Source: Myxococcales bacterium (GTDB taxonomy: Bacteria > Myxococcota_A > Bradymonadia > UBA7976 > UBA1532). From it: a stretch of 64,000 nucleotides of DNA. Location of the stretch: contig JACKDL010000004.1 in NCBI GenBank assembly GCA_020633555.1, positions 214,638 to 278,637 of the forward strand. Direction: 5' to 3'. The translations under genes and the position numbers were made by a program. Shown in pieces: positions 52,893 to 61,384 of the stretch (position 1 is its first letter; every line of letters starts with the position of its first letter). The notes under the pieces are model-generated. The model searched no databases. It was not told the origin of the DNA and saw nothing but the letters and a program-made list of their open reading frames with translations.

Positions 52893-53945
52893 TCAGTCCC
52901 GGGCCGCGAGCCAGGCCGCGATCTGCGGCCAGTACTTCTTGGGGGATTTGCTGCTCGTGGACAAGCCGATGTGGCCGGTGGGGAAGTCCATGAGCGTCTT
53001 GTCCTCGCTGGCGACGATGCCCATCAGCGCCTCGGCGCTGGGCCGCGGCACGATGTGGTCCTTCTGGGCCAGCACCACCAGCAGGGGCTTGTCGAAGGCC
53101 TCCAGATCCACCCGCTCGCCGTTCACCACCATCTGGCTCTGGCAGAAGCGGTTCTCTTGGTAGCAGTCGCGGATGTATTGGCGATACACGCCGCCCGGGA
53201 AGGGCACGTTGTCGCTCGACCACTTCTCCAGGCGGCGCCAGGTGTCGACGAAGCCGTCGCGATCCTTGGCCTCCCACAGGCCGCGCCACTTGGTCATGTT
53301 GGTCAGCGGCGCCATCAGGCGGAAGCCGCTCTCCATCAGCCAGGTGGGCACGTTGCCGTAGGCGTCGATCACCGCGTCGGGGCTGAAGAACTGCCGCTGG
53401 GTCCACCGCGAGAGGATGCCCTCGTCGTGGAAGTCCACGGGCATGGCCATGGCCACGAAGTTCTTCACCTTCTCGGGGCGCAGGGCGGCGTAGCTGAGCG
53501 CCATGGTGCCGCCCATGCAGTAGCCGTACAGGCTCACCTGGTCCACGCCCTCGCGCTGGCAGGCCACCCGCACGGCGTCGCCCAGGTAGCCCAGGGCGTA
53601 GTCGCCCCAGGTCTTCTGGCTTTCGGCCACGCCGGCGGCGCCCCAGTCGATGACGTAGCAGGCGAAGCCCTGCCCCGTCAGGTGCTCGAGCAGGCTCTTC
53701 CCGGGCATGAAGTCCAGGATGTAGTAGCGGTTGATCAGCGAGTAGCTGAACACGATGGGCGTGCGGTGGCGCACCTCGCCGCGGGGGGCGTAGTACAGCA
53801 CCTTCGTGGGGCCGCGCTCGTGCACGACCTCGAAGGGCAGATCGCCGCCGTGGGTGTCCACGCCGCGCAGCTCCATGGGGACGAGGCGGCCGACGGCGTC
53901 GCCGACGGCGCCGGCGAGCTGCTTGGCGGTGTCGAGGCCGAGCAT
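52893..53945 (-). CDS. phaC: Class III polyhydroxyalkanoate synthase subunit PhaC
   Basis: 350 residues, the size of class III PhaC. Catalytic triad intact: C143 in the lipase-like box GYCMGG, D296 in AQKDHIVP and H325 in FPTGHIGLS; spacing agrees with Allochromatium PhaC. Also KWSSDNVPFPG. PhaC polymerises (R)-3-hydroxyacyl-CoA into PHA on granules and needs PhaE as partner; the phaE gene precedes it. The start is ATG 53945 (TGATG with the phaE stop) or GTG 53948 (GTGA); GGAG lies 8 or 5 bases ahead. Confidence 0.95.
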   Translation of the reverse strand: MLGLDTAKQLAGAVGDAVGRLVPMELRGVDTHGGDLPFEVVHERGPTKVLYYAPRGEVRHRTPIVFSYSLINRYYILDFMPGKSLLEHLTGQGFACYVIDWGAAGVAESQKTWGDYALGYLGDAVRVACQREGVDQVSLYGYCMGGTMALSYAALRPEKVKNFVAMAMPVDFHDEGILSRWTQRQFFSPDAVIDAYGNVPTWLMESGFRLMAPLTNMTKWRGLWEAKDRDGFVDTWRRLEKWSSDNVPFPGGVYRQYIRDCYQENRFCQSQMVVNGERVDLEAFDKPLLVVLAQKDHIVPRPSAEALMGIVASEDKTLMDFPTGHIGLSTSSKSPKKYWPQIAAWLAARD

Positions 53946-54523
53946 CACTTCGTCTCCTGGGCGGGCGCCGCGGCGGCGGGCGTGGCCGACGCGGCCTTGG
54001 TCTTGGCGCGGCTACGGGGGGCCTTGGGCTTCGCGGCGGCGGGCCTGGCCTCGGCCTTCGGGGCGGGCTTGGCCTGAGCCTTCGGGGCGGCCTTTGCCTC
54101 CGCTTTCGGGGCGGCCTTCGGGGCGGCCTTCGCTTCCGTCTTCGGCGCCGGCGCGGCCAGCGTCGACTCCAGGGCCGCGAGCCGGTCCAGCACGGTCTGC
54201 TGGGCCTTCGCCATGCCGTCCAGGCGGTCGCGGATGGCGTCGAGCTGGCGCTCGAGCTCATCCACCCGGCCGAAGACGGCCTGGACGTCGCCCAGGGTGG
54301 GCACCCGCAGGTTGTGCAGGGACTGCTCCATGGCCTTGTCCATGCGGGCCTTGAAGATCAGGCTGCCCTCCATGGCCTTGCCGGCGCGGTCCAGGAAGGA
54401 CTCGCTGCGCACCACGCGGTCGAGCTGCTGGCCCAGCCAACCTTCCCAGTGCTTCATGGCGTCTGCAGGCATGTTGACCATCTTCATCCACTGGCCGAAC
54501 ACGCCGCCGTTGGGGTCGCTCAT
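53945..54523 (-). CDS. phaE: PhaE-like class III PHA synthase subunit with histone-like tail
   Basis: 192 residues. The first ~120 residues carry the PhaE pattern: an amphipathic helix (GVFGQWMKMVNMPADAMKHW), LRVPTLGDVQAVFGRVDELERQLDAIRDRL resembling the PhaE C-terminal 'LRxPxxxDVxxxxxRxxELxxxL'. Uniquely, the last ~65 residues are an Ala/Lys/Pro repeat (KTEAKAAPKAAPKAEAKAAPK) like the DNA-binding tail of PhaF and histone H1. It is shorter than typical PhaE (~350). Role: activates PhaC and perhaps attaches granules to the nucleoid (inference). Confidence 0.8.
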   Translation of the reverse strand: MSDPNGGVFGQWMKMVNMPADAMKHWEGWLGQQLDRVVRSESFLDRAGKAMEGSLIFKARMDKAMEQSLHNLRVPTLGDVQAVFGRVDELERQLDAIRDRLDGMAKAQQTVLDRLAALESTLAAPAPKTEAKAAPKAAPKAEAKAAPKAQAKPAPKAEARPAAAKPKAPRSRAKTKAASATPAAAAPAQETK

Positions 54524-54545
54524 CGGGTCCTCACCGCGAAATCAC

Positions 54546-54582
54546 AAGAAAAGAAACCTGGCCCGGGAGGGTGGCCCCGGGC
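54546..54582 (-). terminator. Intrinsic terminator between phasin gene and phaE
   Basis: On the minus strand a GCCCGGG/CCCGGGC stem (54576-54582 with 54561-54567, 8-base loop) is followed by a T-rich tract, CAGGTTTCTTTTCTT (54557-54546). It lies 15 bases behind the phasin stop and ahead of phaE. It would stop most transcripts and let a fraction continue into phaE-phaC. Confidence 0.7.
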
Positions 54583-54596
54583 GGGCCGGAGGCGTC

Positions 54597-54848
54597 TCAG
54601 GCCGCGGGGGTCTGGAAGGCGCCCTTGAACAGCTCCACCTGCTTGTTGGCCAGGGCCTGCACGTGCTTGCCGGCCTCCTCGAACAGGGCGGTCTGGCGCT
54701 TGACCAGATCGCTCACCAGCTCCTGGCCCACCTTGTAGAGCTTCTCGCCGTTGGCCATGGCCTGCTCGCTCTGGGCGGTGAACTGCCGGGTCATCCAGGT
54801 CAGCTCGTTCGTGAACATCTCGCGGGTCTGCTCGAACATGCGATCCAT
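54597..54848 (-). CDS. Short phasin family protein
   Basis: 83 residues from ATG 54848 with AGGAGA 6 bases ahead. Fully helical, amphipathic: MFEQTREMFTNELTWMTRQF, then KLYKVGQELVSDLVKRQTALFEEAG and KHVQALANKQVELFKGAFQ, the heptad pattern of phasins. Such proteins coat PHA granules, fix their number and size, and are among the most abundant proteins of PHA-making cells. It is the first gene of the PHA run and is followed by a terminator. The promoter has a PhaR-type site. It is shorter than most phasins (110-190). Confidence 0.85.
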   Translation of the reverse strand: MDRMFEQTREMFTNELTWMTRQFTAQSEQAMANGEKLYKVGQELVSDLVKRQTALFEEAGKHVQALANKQVELFKGAFQTPAA

Positions 54849-54918
54849 GGGTCTTCTCCTGCCCTCTCGGGCTGTGGTCGGGGCCGTCTGGGCCCCTGGG
54901 CCACCATGCGCGGCCTCA

Positions 54919-54947
54919 GTTCTAGGCACCGGCCCCTGGGGGGTCAA
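54919..54947 (-). promoter_or_regulatory. Strong sigma-70-like promoter of the phasin gene
   Basis: Minus-strand TTGACC (54942-54947, 5/6) and TAGAAC (54919-54924, 4/6) are exactly 17 bases apart, with a leader of about 60 bases to the phasin ATG. Confidence 0.6.
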
Positions 54948-54955
54948 TCGCTTTT

Positions 54956-54971
54956 TTGTGCAGTGCAGCAA
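54956..54971 (-). promoter_or_regulatory. Candidate PhaR operator
   Basis: A TGC-rich imperfect palindrome (minus strand TTGCTGCACTGCACAA) directly upstream of the -35 box. It contains CTGC-ACT-GCAc, 7 of 8 bases matching the CTGC-N3-GCAG site reported for PhaR of Paracoccus. It stands in the only AT-rich patch of the region. A phaR gene is present 7 kb away. Confidence 0.5.
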
Positions 54972-55087
54972 CTTGGTGTCTGGTTGCCTTTGTTTCATGG
55001 GGTTCTTTGGGTTGTGCGCCGGTCGGTGGGTGCGCCCGCGAGCCGCCGCCGCTATCCTGCGCGCCCAACCCACGAAAGGCCTGCGCG

Positions 55088-55747
55088 ATGCCGCTGGAGA
55101 CCGTCGAGCGAGAGACCGGCCCCAACCCCACCGCCAGCGTGATCTGGCTGCACGGCCTGGGGGCCGACGGGCACGACTTCGAGCCCATCGTGCCCGCCCT
55201 GAGCCTGGCCGGGCCCACCCGCTTCGTCTTCCCCCACGCCCCCGTGCGCCCCGTCACCATCAACGGGGGCATGCGCATGCGGGCCTGGTACGACATCAAG
55301 GAGATGAGCCTGGACCGGCGGGTGGACTTCGAGGGCATCGCCGCCAGCGCGGTCGAGGTCGAGGCCCTGCTGGCCCGCGAGAAGGCCCGGGGCGTCCCGG
55401 CCGAGCGCATCGTGCTGGCGGGCTTCAGCCAGGGCGGCGCGGTGGCCCTGCACGCCGGCCTGCGCCACGCCGAGGCCCTGGCGGGCCTGCTGATCCTGTC
55501 GAGCTATCTGCCCTTCGCCGATCGGGTGACCGAGCACCACGCGGCCAACGGGCAGACGCCGGTGTTCTTCGGTCACGGCACCTTCGACATGGTGGTGCCC
55601 GCAGCCTTCGGGCGGAAGGCGGCCGAGACGCTGGAGGCCCTCGGGCAGCCGGTGTCCTTCGCCACCTGGCCCATGGCCCACGCGGTGCACCCCGACGAGG
55701 TGCGGGCCATCAGCGGCTGGCTGGTGGATCGCCTTCCGGCAAGGTGA
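55088..55747 (+). CDS. Carboxylesterase / phospholipase family alpha/beta-hydrolase
   Basis: 219 residues, normal for YpfH/EstB-type carboxylesterases. Motifs: VIWLHGLGADGHDF (oxyanion), nucleophile LAGFSQGGAVA (Ser114), acid in GTFDMVVP (Asp167) and catalytic His in MAHAVHP (His198). FPHAPVRPVTINGGMRMRAWYDI is also typical of the family (PF02230). Cytoplasmic; the substrate is short esters in known members. The gene is divergent from the phasin gene and shares its AT-richer upstream region, so PhaR could affect both. Confidence 0.9.
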   Translation: MPLETVERETGPNPTASVIWLHGLGADGHDFEPIVPALSLAGPTRFVFPHAPVRPVTINGGMRMRAWYDIKEMSLDRRVDFEGIAASAVEVEALLAREKARGVPAERIVLAGFSQGGAVALHAGLRHAEALAGLLILSSYLPFADRVTEHHAANGQTPVFFGHGTFDMVVPAAFGRKAAETLEALGQPVSFATWPMAHAVHPDEVRAISGWLVDRLPAR

Positions 55748-58700
55748 AGACGAAGCGGGCGCCCTCGCCGGGGCGCCCCTCGGCCTCGATCTGGCCGCCG
55801 TGGCGGCGCACCACCCGCTGCACCGTCACCAGCCCCACGCCGTGCCCCTCGAAGGCGTCCCCGTGCAAGCGCTGGAAGGGGCGGAAGAGCTTGTCGGCGT
55901 TGGCGGGATCGAAGCCCACGCCGTTGTCGAACACCTCGAACCCGCCCTCGGCGGCGCGGCCGAAGCCCACGGTGGGTGGCTGCGACGCCTGGGCGTACTT
56001 GGCGGCGTTGTCCAACAGGTTGTGCAGCGCGATGCGCATCAGATCGGGATCGGCCTGGGCCTCCAGGCCCGGCTCGATGCGCCAGACCACGCCCCCGCCC
56101 CGGCGCTCGTCGATGTCGGCGGCGATCTGGCGGGCCAGGGCCGACAGATCCACGGGGCGGCGGGTCATCTCGGTGCGGGCGATGCCCGACAGCATCATGA
56201 GCGCCTCGGTCAGCCGATCCAGGCGCAGCGCGTTGGCCCGCAGCCGCTCCAGGTACACCCGCCCCAGCTCGTCGAGCTGATCGGCCACGTCGTCCATGAG
56301 CGCCGAGCTGTAGCCGTGGATGTTCACCAGGCCCCCGCGCAGGTCGTGGGCCACGGAGTAGCTGAAGGCCTCCAGCTCCTCTTTGATGGCCACCAGCTCC
56401 TCGTTGCGCTGGGTGAGCTCGATGGTGCGCTCCTCGAGGGAGCGCGACAGGGCGCGCACGGCCTGGAAGCCCGCGGTGTTCTCCAGGGCCGCGCCGGCCA
56501 GGGTGGCCAGGAACTCGGCCAGGCGGACCTCCTGGCGGCCGAAGAAGCCGGTCATGCCGCGCTGCTCGGCATAGATCACCCGCACCACCGCCCCTCGCGC
56601 CAGCACGGGCACGCAAATGACGCTCAGCGGCGTGCCCCCAGCCCCCTCGGGCAGGTCCACGACCTGGGTGCTGCGCGCGCTCACGCAGGCGCTCACGGCG
56701 TCCGCGCGCACCGCCGACAGGGGCGCGTCGTGGCCGCGGATCTCGCCCCCGTCCACCTGGAACAGCAGGCAGCGGTTGACGCGGAGCACCCGGCTGGTGC
56801 CCTCGCGCAGGGCCCGGTGGACGTCGCTGATGGACAGGCTGGACGCCAGCGCCCGGCCCATGCGCACCACCGCCGAGAAGCGGTCGGCCATCGACGGCGT
56901 CGAGGCCGGGCTCTGGGCGCGGATGGAGGCGGGCTGGAGGCGCTGGCGGATCTGCTGCCCCTCATCCAGCGCCTGATCGGCGCGGGGCCAGCCCAGGGCG
57001 CGGCCCACGCGACCCCAGGCCTGCAGCGCCTCAGCGTGGTCGACCACCAGCCCCGACGCCCGGGCCAGAGTCACGGCCTCGTCCAGGTGGTGCCGGGCGG
57101 CGCCGGGGTGCCCCTCGATGGCGGCGGCCAGCCCCTGCTCACGGGCCAGGGCGCTGGCGTAGAGCGCCCGGCCCCGCAAGCCGCGGGCGGCCTCACGCAG
57201 CGCCCGCTTCAGGCGACGCCGCAGGCGTAGCTGGTGGCCGCGGTCGAAGGGCGACACCTCCTCGCAGGCCCGGCGCAGCAGCTCCAGGTGCAAGAGCTGC
57301 AAGGGCCGGCCGGCCCAGGTGTCCTTGACCCCGGCCCTGGCGGCCTGGCGCAGGGCGTCGTCGGTCACCACCAGCGCCCGCTCGAGTTGCCCGCGGCTCA
57401 GCAGGATCCGGGCCTCGGCGATGCGACCCGGAAGCCGGGCGAAAGCGTCGCTGGGATCGGCTCGGGCCAGGCGCAGGTCGTGATCGTCCAGCCGGCCCTC
57501 CAGGCACAGAGCGCGCACCTCCAGGGCGATGAGCGCGTCGGTGGTGCGCCCCGCTCCCCGGGCCGCGGCCAGCATCTCGTCGGCCTGGCTCAAGGCCTGC
57601 TCCAGATCGCCGCGGGCCACCTGGACGCGCATGTGGGCGTGGCGTGCCCGGTCGGCGTCCCACTGATCGCCCTGCCGATCCAGCAGAGGGACCGCCTCGG
57701 CCAGAGCCTCCTGGGCTACCTCGAGCTCGCCCGCTTCGAGGGCGATGAGCCCCTGGAACCAGCGGGCTCGGCCCCGGAGCCCGGGCTCTCGGAGGCTGTC
57801 CGCCACCGCGGTGGCCCGGGCGGCGTAGCGGCGCGCCAGGGTGCCGGGCCCCAGCAGCTCATGGAACAGCATCGCGTGCTCGCCCCAGGCCTGGGCCAGG
57901 GCGTCGCTGGCGGGGTAGCGCTCGCTCAGGTTCAGCTTGCGCAGGTGGGCCACCAGGGTCAGCGCCGAGGGGCCCTCCACCAGGTAGGCCGCCTGCCCGA
58001 TCAGGCGATAGAACTCGGCGGCCAGGCCCTCGGTGGCGGCGTGCTCCGGCCCCCGAACGCCCACGAACATGCGGGGCGAGGCCACATGGGCCGCCTGCCG
58101 GGCTGCGGCCCCGAGCAGCGCCCGGGCGTTGGCCACCTTGCCCTGCGGCAGGCGCCGGCCCAGGAGCGCCAGGCCTTCGGTGCACAGCCGGATGCACTCG
58201 TCGGGGCTGCCTCGGCGGAAGGCGAGCTGCGCCTGCAGGGCCATGGCGGCGGCGCGCTCCCGAGGCGTGCGGGCCCCTTCGGCGCTCTGCCTCAGCCACG
58301 GATCGGCCTCGGTGTAGCGGCCCACCGACACCAAGGTGGCGCCCAACTCGGCCACCACGTGGGGCCGCTGGGGATCGTCGCGGGCCAGCCCCGCTTCGGC
58401 CAGCGCGAGCAGCTCCACCAGCTCGGCCACCGCGCCCCGCCCCCGGGCCAGCGACGCCCCCGAGAGGGCAAAGGGCGCGGCCTCGGCCAGCCGCCCCGCG
58501 GCGGCCAGGTGGCGGGCGAGCGCTTCGGGCGGTGGCGATCGGTGGGCGAGCAGCCGGGTGGCGACCTTGTCGTTGAGCCGGGCCACCTGCACGGGGTTCA
58601 GGGTGTCCAGCACCGCCCCGCGCACGGCGGCGTGCACGAAGGCCGCCCGCTGCCCCTCACGCCACACCAGGTGCGAGCGGACGGCGGCGTCGGCGGCCTC

Positions 58701-60560
58701 CTGGGCGGCCTGGGGCGACAGGCCCGCCACCTCGGCGGCGTCCTTCAGATCGAAGCGCTGGCCGATGATGGCCGCGGCCCCCAGCCACACCACCGCCTCG
58801 GGCAGGAGCCGCGCCAGGGCGTGCTCGGCCAGGGTGTGGACCCCCTTGGGTACCGGCCCGTGCCCCGAGCCCTCCGCCAGCCGCCAGCTCCCCTCGACGT
58901 GGCGCAGGGCGCCCGACTCCACCAGCGCGTGGAGCCCCGAGCGCAGGGCGGCCGGCGAGCCCCCCGCCATCTGCAGCAGCCGCTGGTGGACCTCGGGCGG
59001 CAGGGGGCCGGCCATGGACTCGGCCATCCGCCGCACGGCGCCGTCGGTCAGCGGCTCCAGCGTCAGCACGGGCCCCTTCAGGCGGCCCAGGGCGGTGCGG
59101 CTGCCCTCGTCGTCGCCGCCCACCACCACCACCAGCGTGTAGCTGGCCCGCTGGTCGCGGTGCTTCTGCCAGGCCGCCAGGGCCGCGACCGTCGTGGCGT
59201 CCAGGCGGTCGGCGTCGTCCTGGGTGATCAGCACCGGCCGTTCGGCGTCGCCCAGGGCCGCCAGCAAGGCGCTCAGGATCTGCTCGTCCCGCGGCGGATC
59301 GGTGCTGATGGGCCCCGGAAAGGCCCGCGCGAAGCCTGCGAACCGCCGCCGCAGCGCCGGCAGATCAGGCTCAAAGCGCAGCCGGGCGCGGACCGCCAGC
59401 ATGGGATCGCGCTGCAGCCGGGCCAGCAGCGCGCCCGCCAGCGTATCCAGGCCCACCCCCGGGCGGGTCTCGGCGGCGGCGGGCAGGGCCACCACGTGCG
59501 CCCCCGCGGCGGAGGCCGCGTCGCGCAGCTCGTCCAGCAGTCGGCTGCGGCCGCTGCCCGACGGGCCCACCAGCCGCACCAGGTCGCTGCGCCCCGACGC
59601 GGCCACCGCCAGCGCCGCGCGCAGGGTGTCGAGCAGCGGGCCGCGGCCCACCAGATCGGGGGGGGTCAGCGTCTCACGCAGATCAGAACGCCCGATGACC
59701 AGCGCGGGATCGGGCTCGCCGCCCTGGACCCCGACCGCCAGCGCCGACAGATCGGCGGCCGCCGCCGCGGCGCTCTGATACCGCTCCAGCGGATCCCGGC
59801 GCAGCAGCCGCTGCACCAGGGCATCCAGGGCGCGGGGCACCGCGACCCCCAGCCGACGCAGCGGCGTCGGGGCGTCCAGCAGCGCCCGCAGGAGCTGCCC
59901 GGCGTCTCGGCTGTCGTACGGCGGCCGGCCCGCCAGCGCCTCGAACAGCAGGGCGCCCGCCGCGTACAGATCGGCCCGCTGATCCACGTCGCGCCGCAGC
60001 AGCCCCGCCTGCTCGGGGCTCTGGTAGCGCAGCTCGTCCACCGGCAGGGGCATGGACTCGGTGCCCCGGGCCAGGCGCACGGTGCCGAAGTCCACCAGCA
60101 CCGCGTCCGCGAGCCCGGTGGCGGGGACGATCACGTTGCCGGGCCGCACGTTGCGGTGCACCAGGCCGAGCTGATGCAGGCCATCCAGCGTGGCCAACAG
60201 GCGCTGCCCCAGGGCCAGCGCGTCGCGCACGGGCAGCGGCCGCTGGGCCAGGTACCGCCGCAGGCTCTCGCCCTCCACGTAGTCGTGGACCAGCCACGCC
60301 ACGTCGCCGTCTTCGCCTACCGCCCGGATGGGCGCCAGCCCCGGCAAGGCGGCCCGACGCAGGATCCGCGCTTCGCGCCGGAGCTGCTCCACGTGGCCGT
60401 CGGGGAGCGAGGCCAGCGGCGACAGACGCACCACCACCCGCTGGTTGGTCAGCGCGTCCTGCCCCATGCGGATGGCGGGCCGCTCGTCGTGGCTCAGCGC
60501 CTCGTCCAGGGTGAAGCGCCCGCCGATCAGGGCCGGAGGGGGGCGGATGGTGGCGCTCAT
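55710..60560 (-). CDS. Pseudokinase-ATPase-GAF-histidine kinase sensor
   Basis: 1616 residues. Domain order: Ser/Thr-kinase-like domain (~13-275), P-loop ATPase with GPSGSGRS (near 332), a long helical/TPR region, GAF-like domain (~1170-1340), histidine kinase with AHDLRGGL (H near 1403), HNLLDNAAKYA and DNGVGFD. This is the family of trifunctional kinase/ATP-binding/histidine kinases. The kinase-like part reads HRNVRPGN where HRDxKPxN is expected, the ATP lysine position is VVVRLS (Arg), and the glycine loop is lost, so it should not phosphorylate. DFG is kept. The histidine-kinase part looks active. ATG 60560 overlaps the upstream stop (ATGA). Cytoplasmic, no membrane segments. Confidence 0.9.
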   Translation of the reverse strand: MSATIRPPPALIGGRFTLDEALSHDERPAIRMGQDALTNQRVVVRLSPLASLPDGHVEQLRREARILRRAALPGLAPIRAVGEDGDVAWLVHDYVEGESLRRYLAQRPLPVRDALALGQRLLATLDGLHQLGLVHRNVRPGNVIVPATGLADAVLVDFGTVRLARGTESMPLPVDELRYQSPEQAGLLRRDVDQRADLYAAGALLFEALAGRPPYDSRDAGQLLRALLDAPTPLRRLGVAVPRALDALVQRLLRRDPLERYQSAAAAAADLSALAVGVQGGEPDPALVIGRSDLRETLTPPDLVGRGPLLDTLRAALAVAASGRSDLVRLVGPSGSGRSRLLDELRDAASAAGAHVVALPAAAETRPGVGLDTLAGALLARLQRDPMLAVRARLRFEPDLPALRRRFAGFARAFPGPISTDPPRDEQILSALLAALGDAERPVLITQDDADRLDATTVAALAAWQKHRDQRASYTLVVVVGGDDEGSRTALGRLKGPVLTLEPLTDGAVRRMAESMAGPLPPEVHQRLLQMAGGSPAALRSGLHALVESGALRHVEGSWRLAEGSGHGPVPKGVHTLAEHALARLLPEAVVWLGAAAIIGQRFDLKDAAEVAGLSPQAAQEAADAAVRSHLVWREGQRAAFVHAAVRGAVLDTLNPVQVARLNDKVATRLLAHRSPPPEALARHLAAAGRLAEAAPFALSGASLARGRGAVAELVELLALAEAGLARDDPQRPHVVAELGATLVSVGRYTEADPWLRQSAEGARTPRERAAAMALQAQLAFRRGSPDECIRLCTEGLALLGRRLPQGKVANARALLGAAARQAAHVASPRMFVGVRGPEHAATEGLAAEFYRLIGQAAYLVEGPSALTLVAHLRKLNLSERYPASDALAQAWGEHAMLFHELLGPGTLARRYAARATAVADSLREPGLRGRARWFQGLIALEAGELEVAQEALAEAVPLLDRQGDQWDADRARHAHMRVQVARGDLEQALSQADEMLAAARGAGRTTDALIALEVRALCLEGRLDDHDLRLARADPSDAFARLPGRIAEARILLSRGQLERALVVTDDALRQAARAGVKDTWAGRPLQLLHLELLRRACEEVSPFDRGHQLRLRRRLKRALREAARGLRGRALYASALAREQGLAAAIEGHPGAARHHLDEAVTLARASGLVVDHAEALQAWGRVGRALGWPRADQALDEGQQIRQRLQPASIRAQSPASTPSMADRFSAVVRMGRALASSLSISDVHRALREGTSRVLRVNRCLLFQVDGGEIRGHDAPLSAVRADAVSACVSARSTQVVDLPEGAGGTPLSVICVPVLARGAVVRVIYAEQRGMTGFFGRQEVRLAEFLATLAGAALENTAGFQAVRALSRSLEERTIELTQRNEELVAIKEELEAFSYSVAHDLRGGLVNIHGYSSALMDDVADQLDELGRVYLERLRANALRLDRLTEALMMLSGIARTEMTRRPVDLSALARQIAADIDERRGGGVVWRIEPGLEAQADPDLMRIALHNLLDNAAKYAQASQPPTVGFGRAAEGGFEVFDNGVGFDPANADKLFRPFQRLHGDAFEGHGVGLVTVQRVVRRHGGQIEAEGRPGEGARFVFTLPEGDPPASR

Positions 60561-61384
60561 GGGTTGGGGCACGCGGGCAGCCCGGGGCGGGCTGCGGGCA
60601 GCGGGGGGCCCGGGGGATCGCCCGCCGCGCCGCACAGGGGCACCCGGGCGCGCTTGGCGCGCAGGGCCCAGAGGCCGCAGCGGCGGTCGTGATCCCGGAA
60701 GCCGTCCAGGGCCAGGGCGCCGTCCATCACGTCGAGCTGCAGCCGCCGCCAGCCGGCCACCTGGGCGTCAAAGGCGGCCTCGCCACACCCGTCTTCCAGC
60801 CGCGCGGCCAGCACGGCCAGCAGATCCACGTTGCCCGGATCGCCCGCGGCCGCGTCGAACACCGCGGCGATGACCGGCAGCCCCTTCAGGCTGGCGCGCA
60901 GCGTGGCCAGATCGGGCAGGCGGCGGGCGCTCGCGTTCCCATAGCCCTCGGCGGCGGCGGCGCGCAGGGCGCCGTCCTCAGTGGCCAGCAGCCCGCCCCA
61001 GCACAGGGCCGCCAGGTGCTGCCAGTCCCCGCTGGCGGCGGCCCGGCAGGTGGCGGCGCGGGTGGTGTCCGGGGCGTGGCCAGGCGCCGCGCGGGCCCGC
61101 TGCAGGGCCGCGAGCCGCTGGGCCGACGGCGGCGCCTCTGCGGGCTCCAGCTCCGCCCGGGCCAGCGCCTCCAGCAGGGCAGCCTGCCCTTCGGTCTCCT
61201 CCTCGGCGCGCTGGCTGGCGCGGGCGGCCTCCAGCGCCGCCTGCAGGGCGGGCCGGGCCCCCGGCGCGCCCGCCTTCGCCCGGGCCAGGCGGGCATGCCC
61301 CCACTGGCGCTGGGCCCGCTCCAGGTGCGAGGTGCACCCCAGCGTGAGCGCGGCCGTGGCCGCGAGCGTGAGCGCTCGCCTCAA
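60557..61384 (-). CDS. Lipoprotein of unknown function, helical-repeat type
   Basis: 275 residues from TTG 61384 (TTGA overlap with the upstream stop; GGAG 8 bases ahead). Lipobox LTLGC in RRALTLAATAALTLGCTS. The mature protein is Ala-rich and mainly helical (RALQAALEAARASQRAEEETEGQAALLEALA), with four Cys in the second half (TCRAAA, LCWGG, GCGEAA, RRCGLW). No family recognised. Set in the operon of the large sensor kinase, just upstream of it. Confidence 0.68.
   Translation of the reverse strand: MRRALTLAATAALTLGCTSHLERAQRQWGHARLARAKAGAPGARPALQAALEAARASQRAEEETEGQAALLEALARAELEPAEAPPSAQRLAALQRARAAPGHAPDTTRAATCRAAASGDWQHLAALCWGGLLATEDGALRAAAAEGYGNASARRLPDLATLRASLKGLPVIAAVFDAAAGDPGNVDLLAVLAARLEDGCGEAAFDAQVAGWRRLQLDVMDGALALDGFRDHDRRCGLWALRAKRARVPLCGAAGDPPGPPLPAARPGLPACPNP

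Noticed and set aside
57234..60692. 1152-codon plus-strand open frame opposite the giant sensor
   Set aside because: Same reasons; the minus strand encodes clear ATPase and histidine-kinase motifs.
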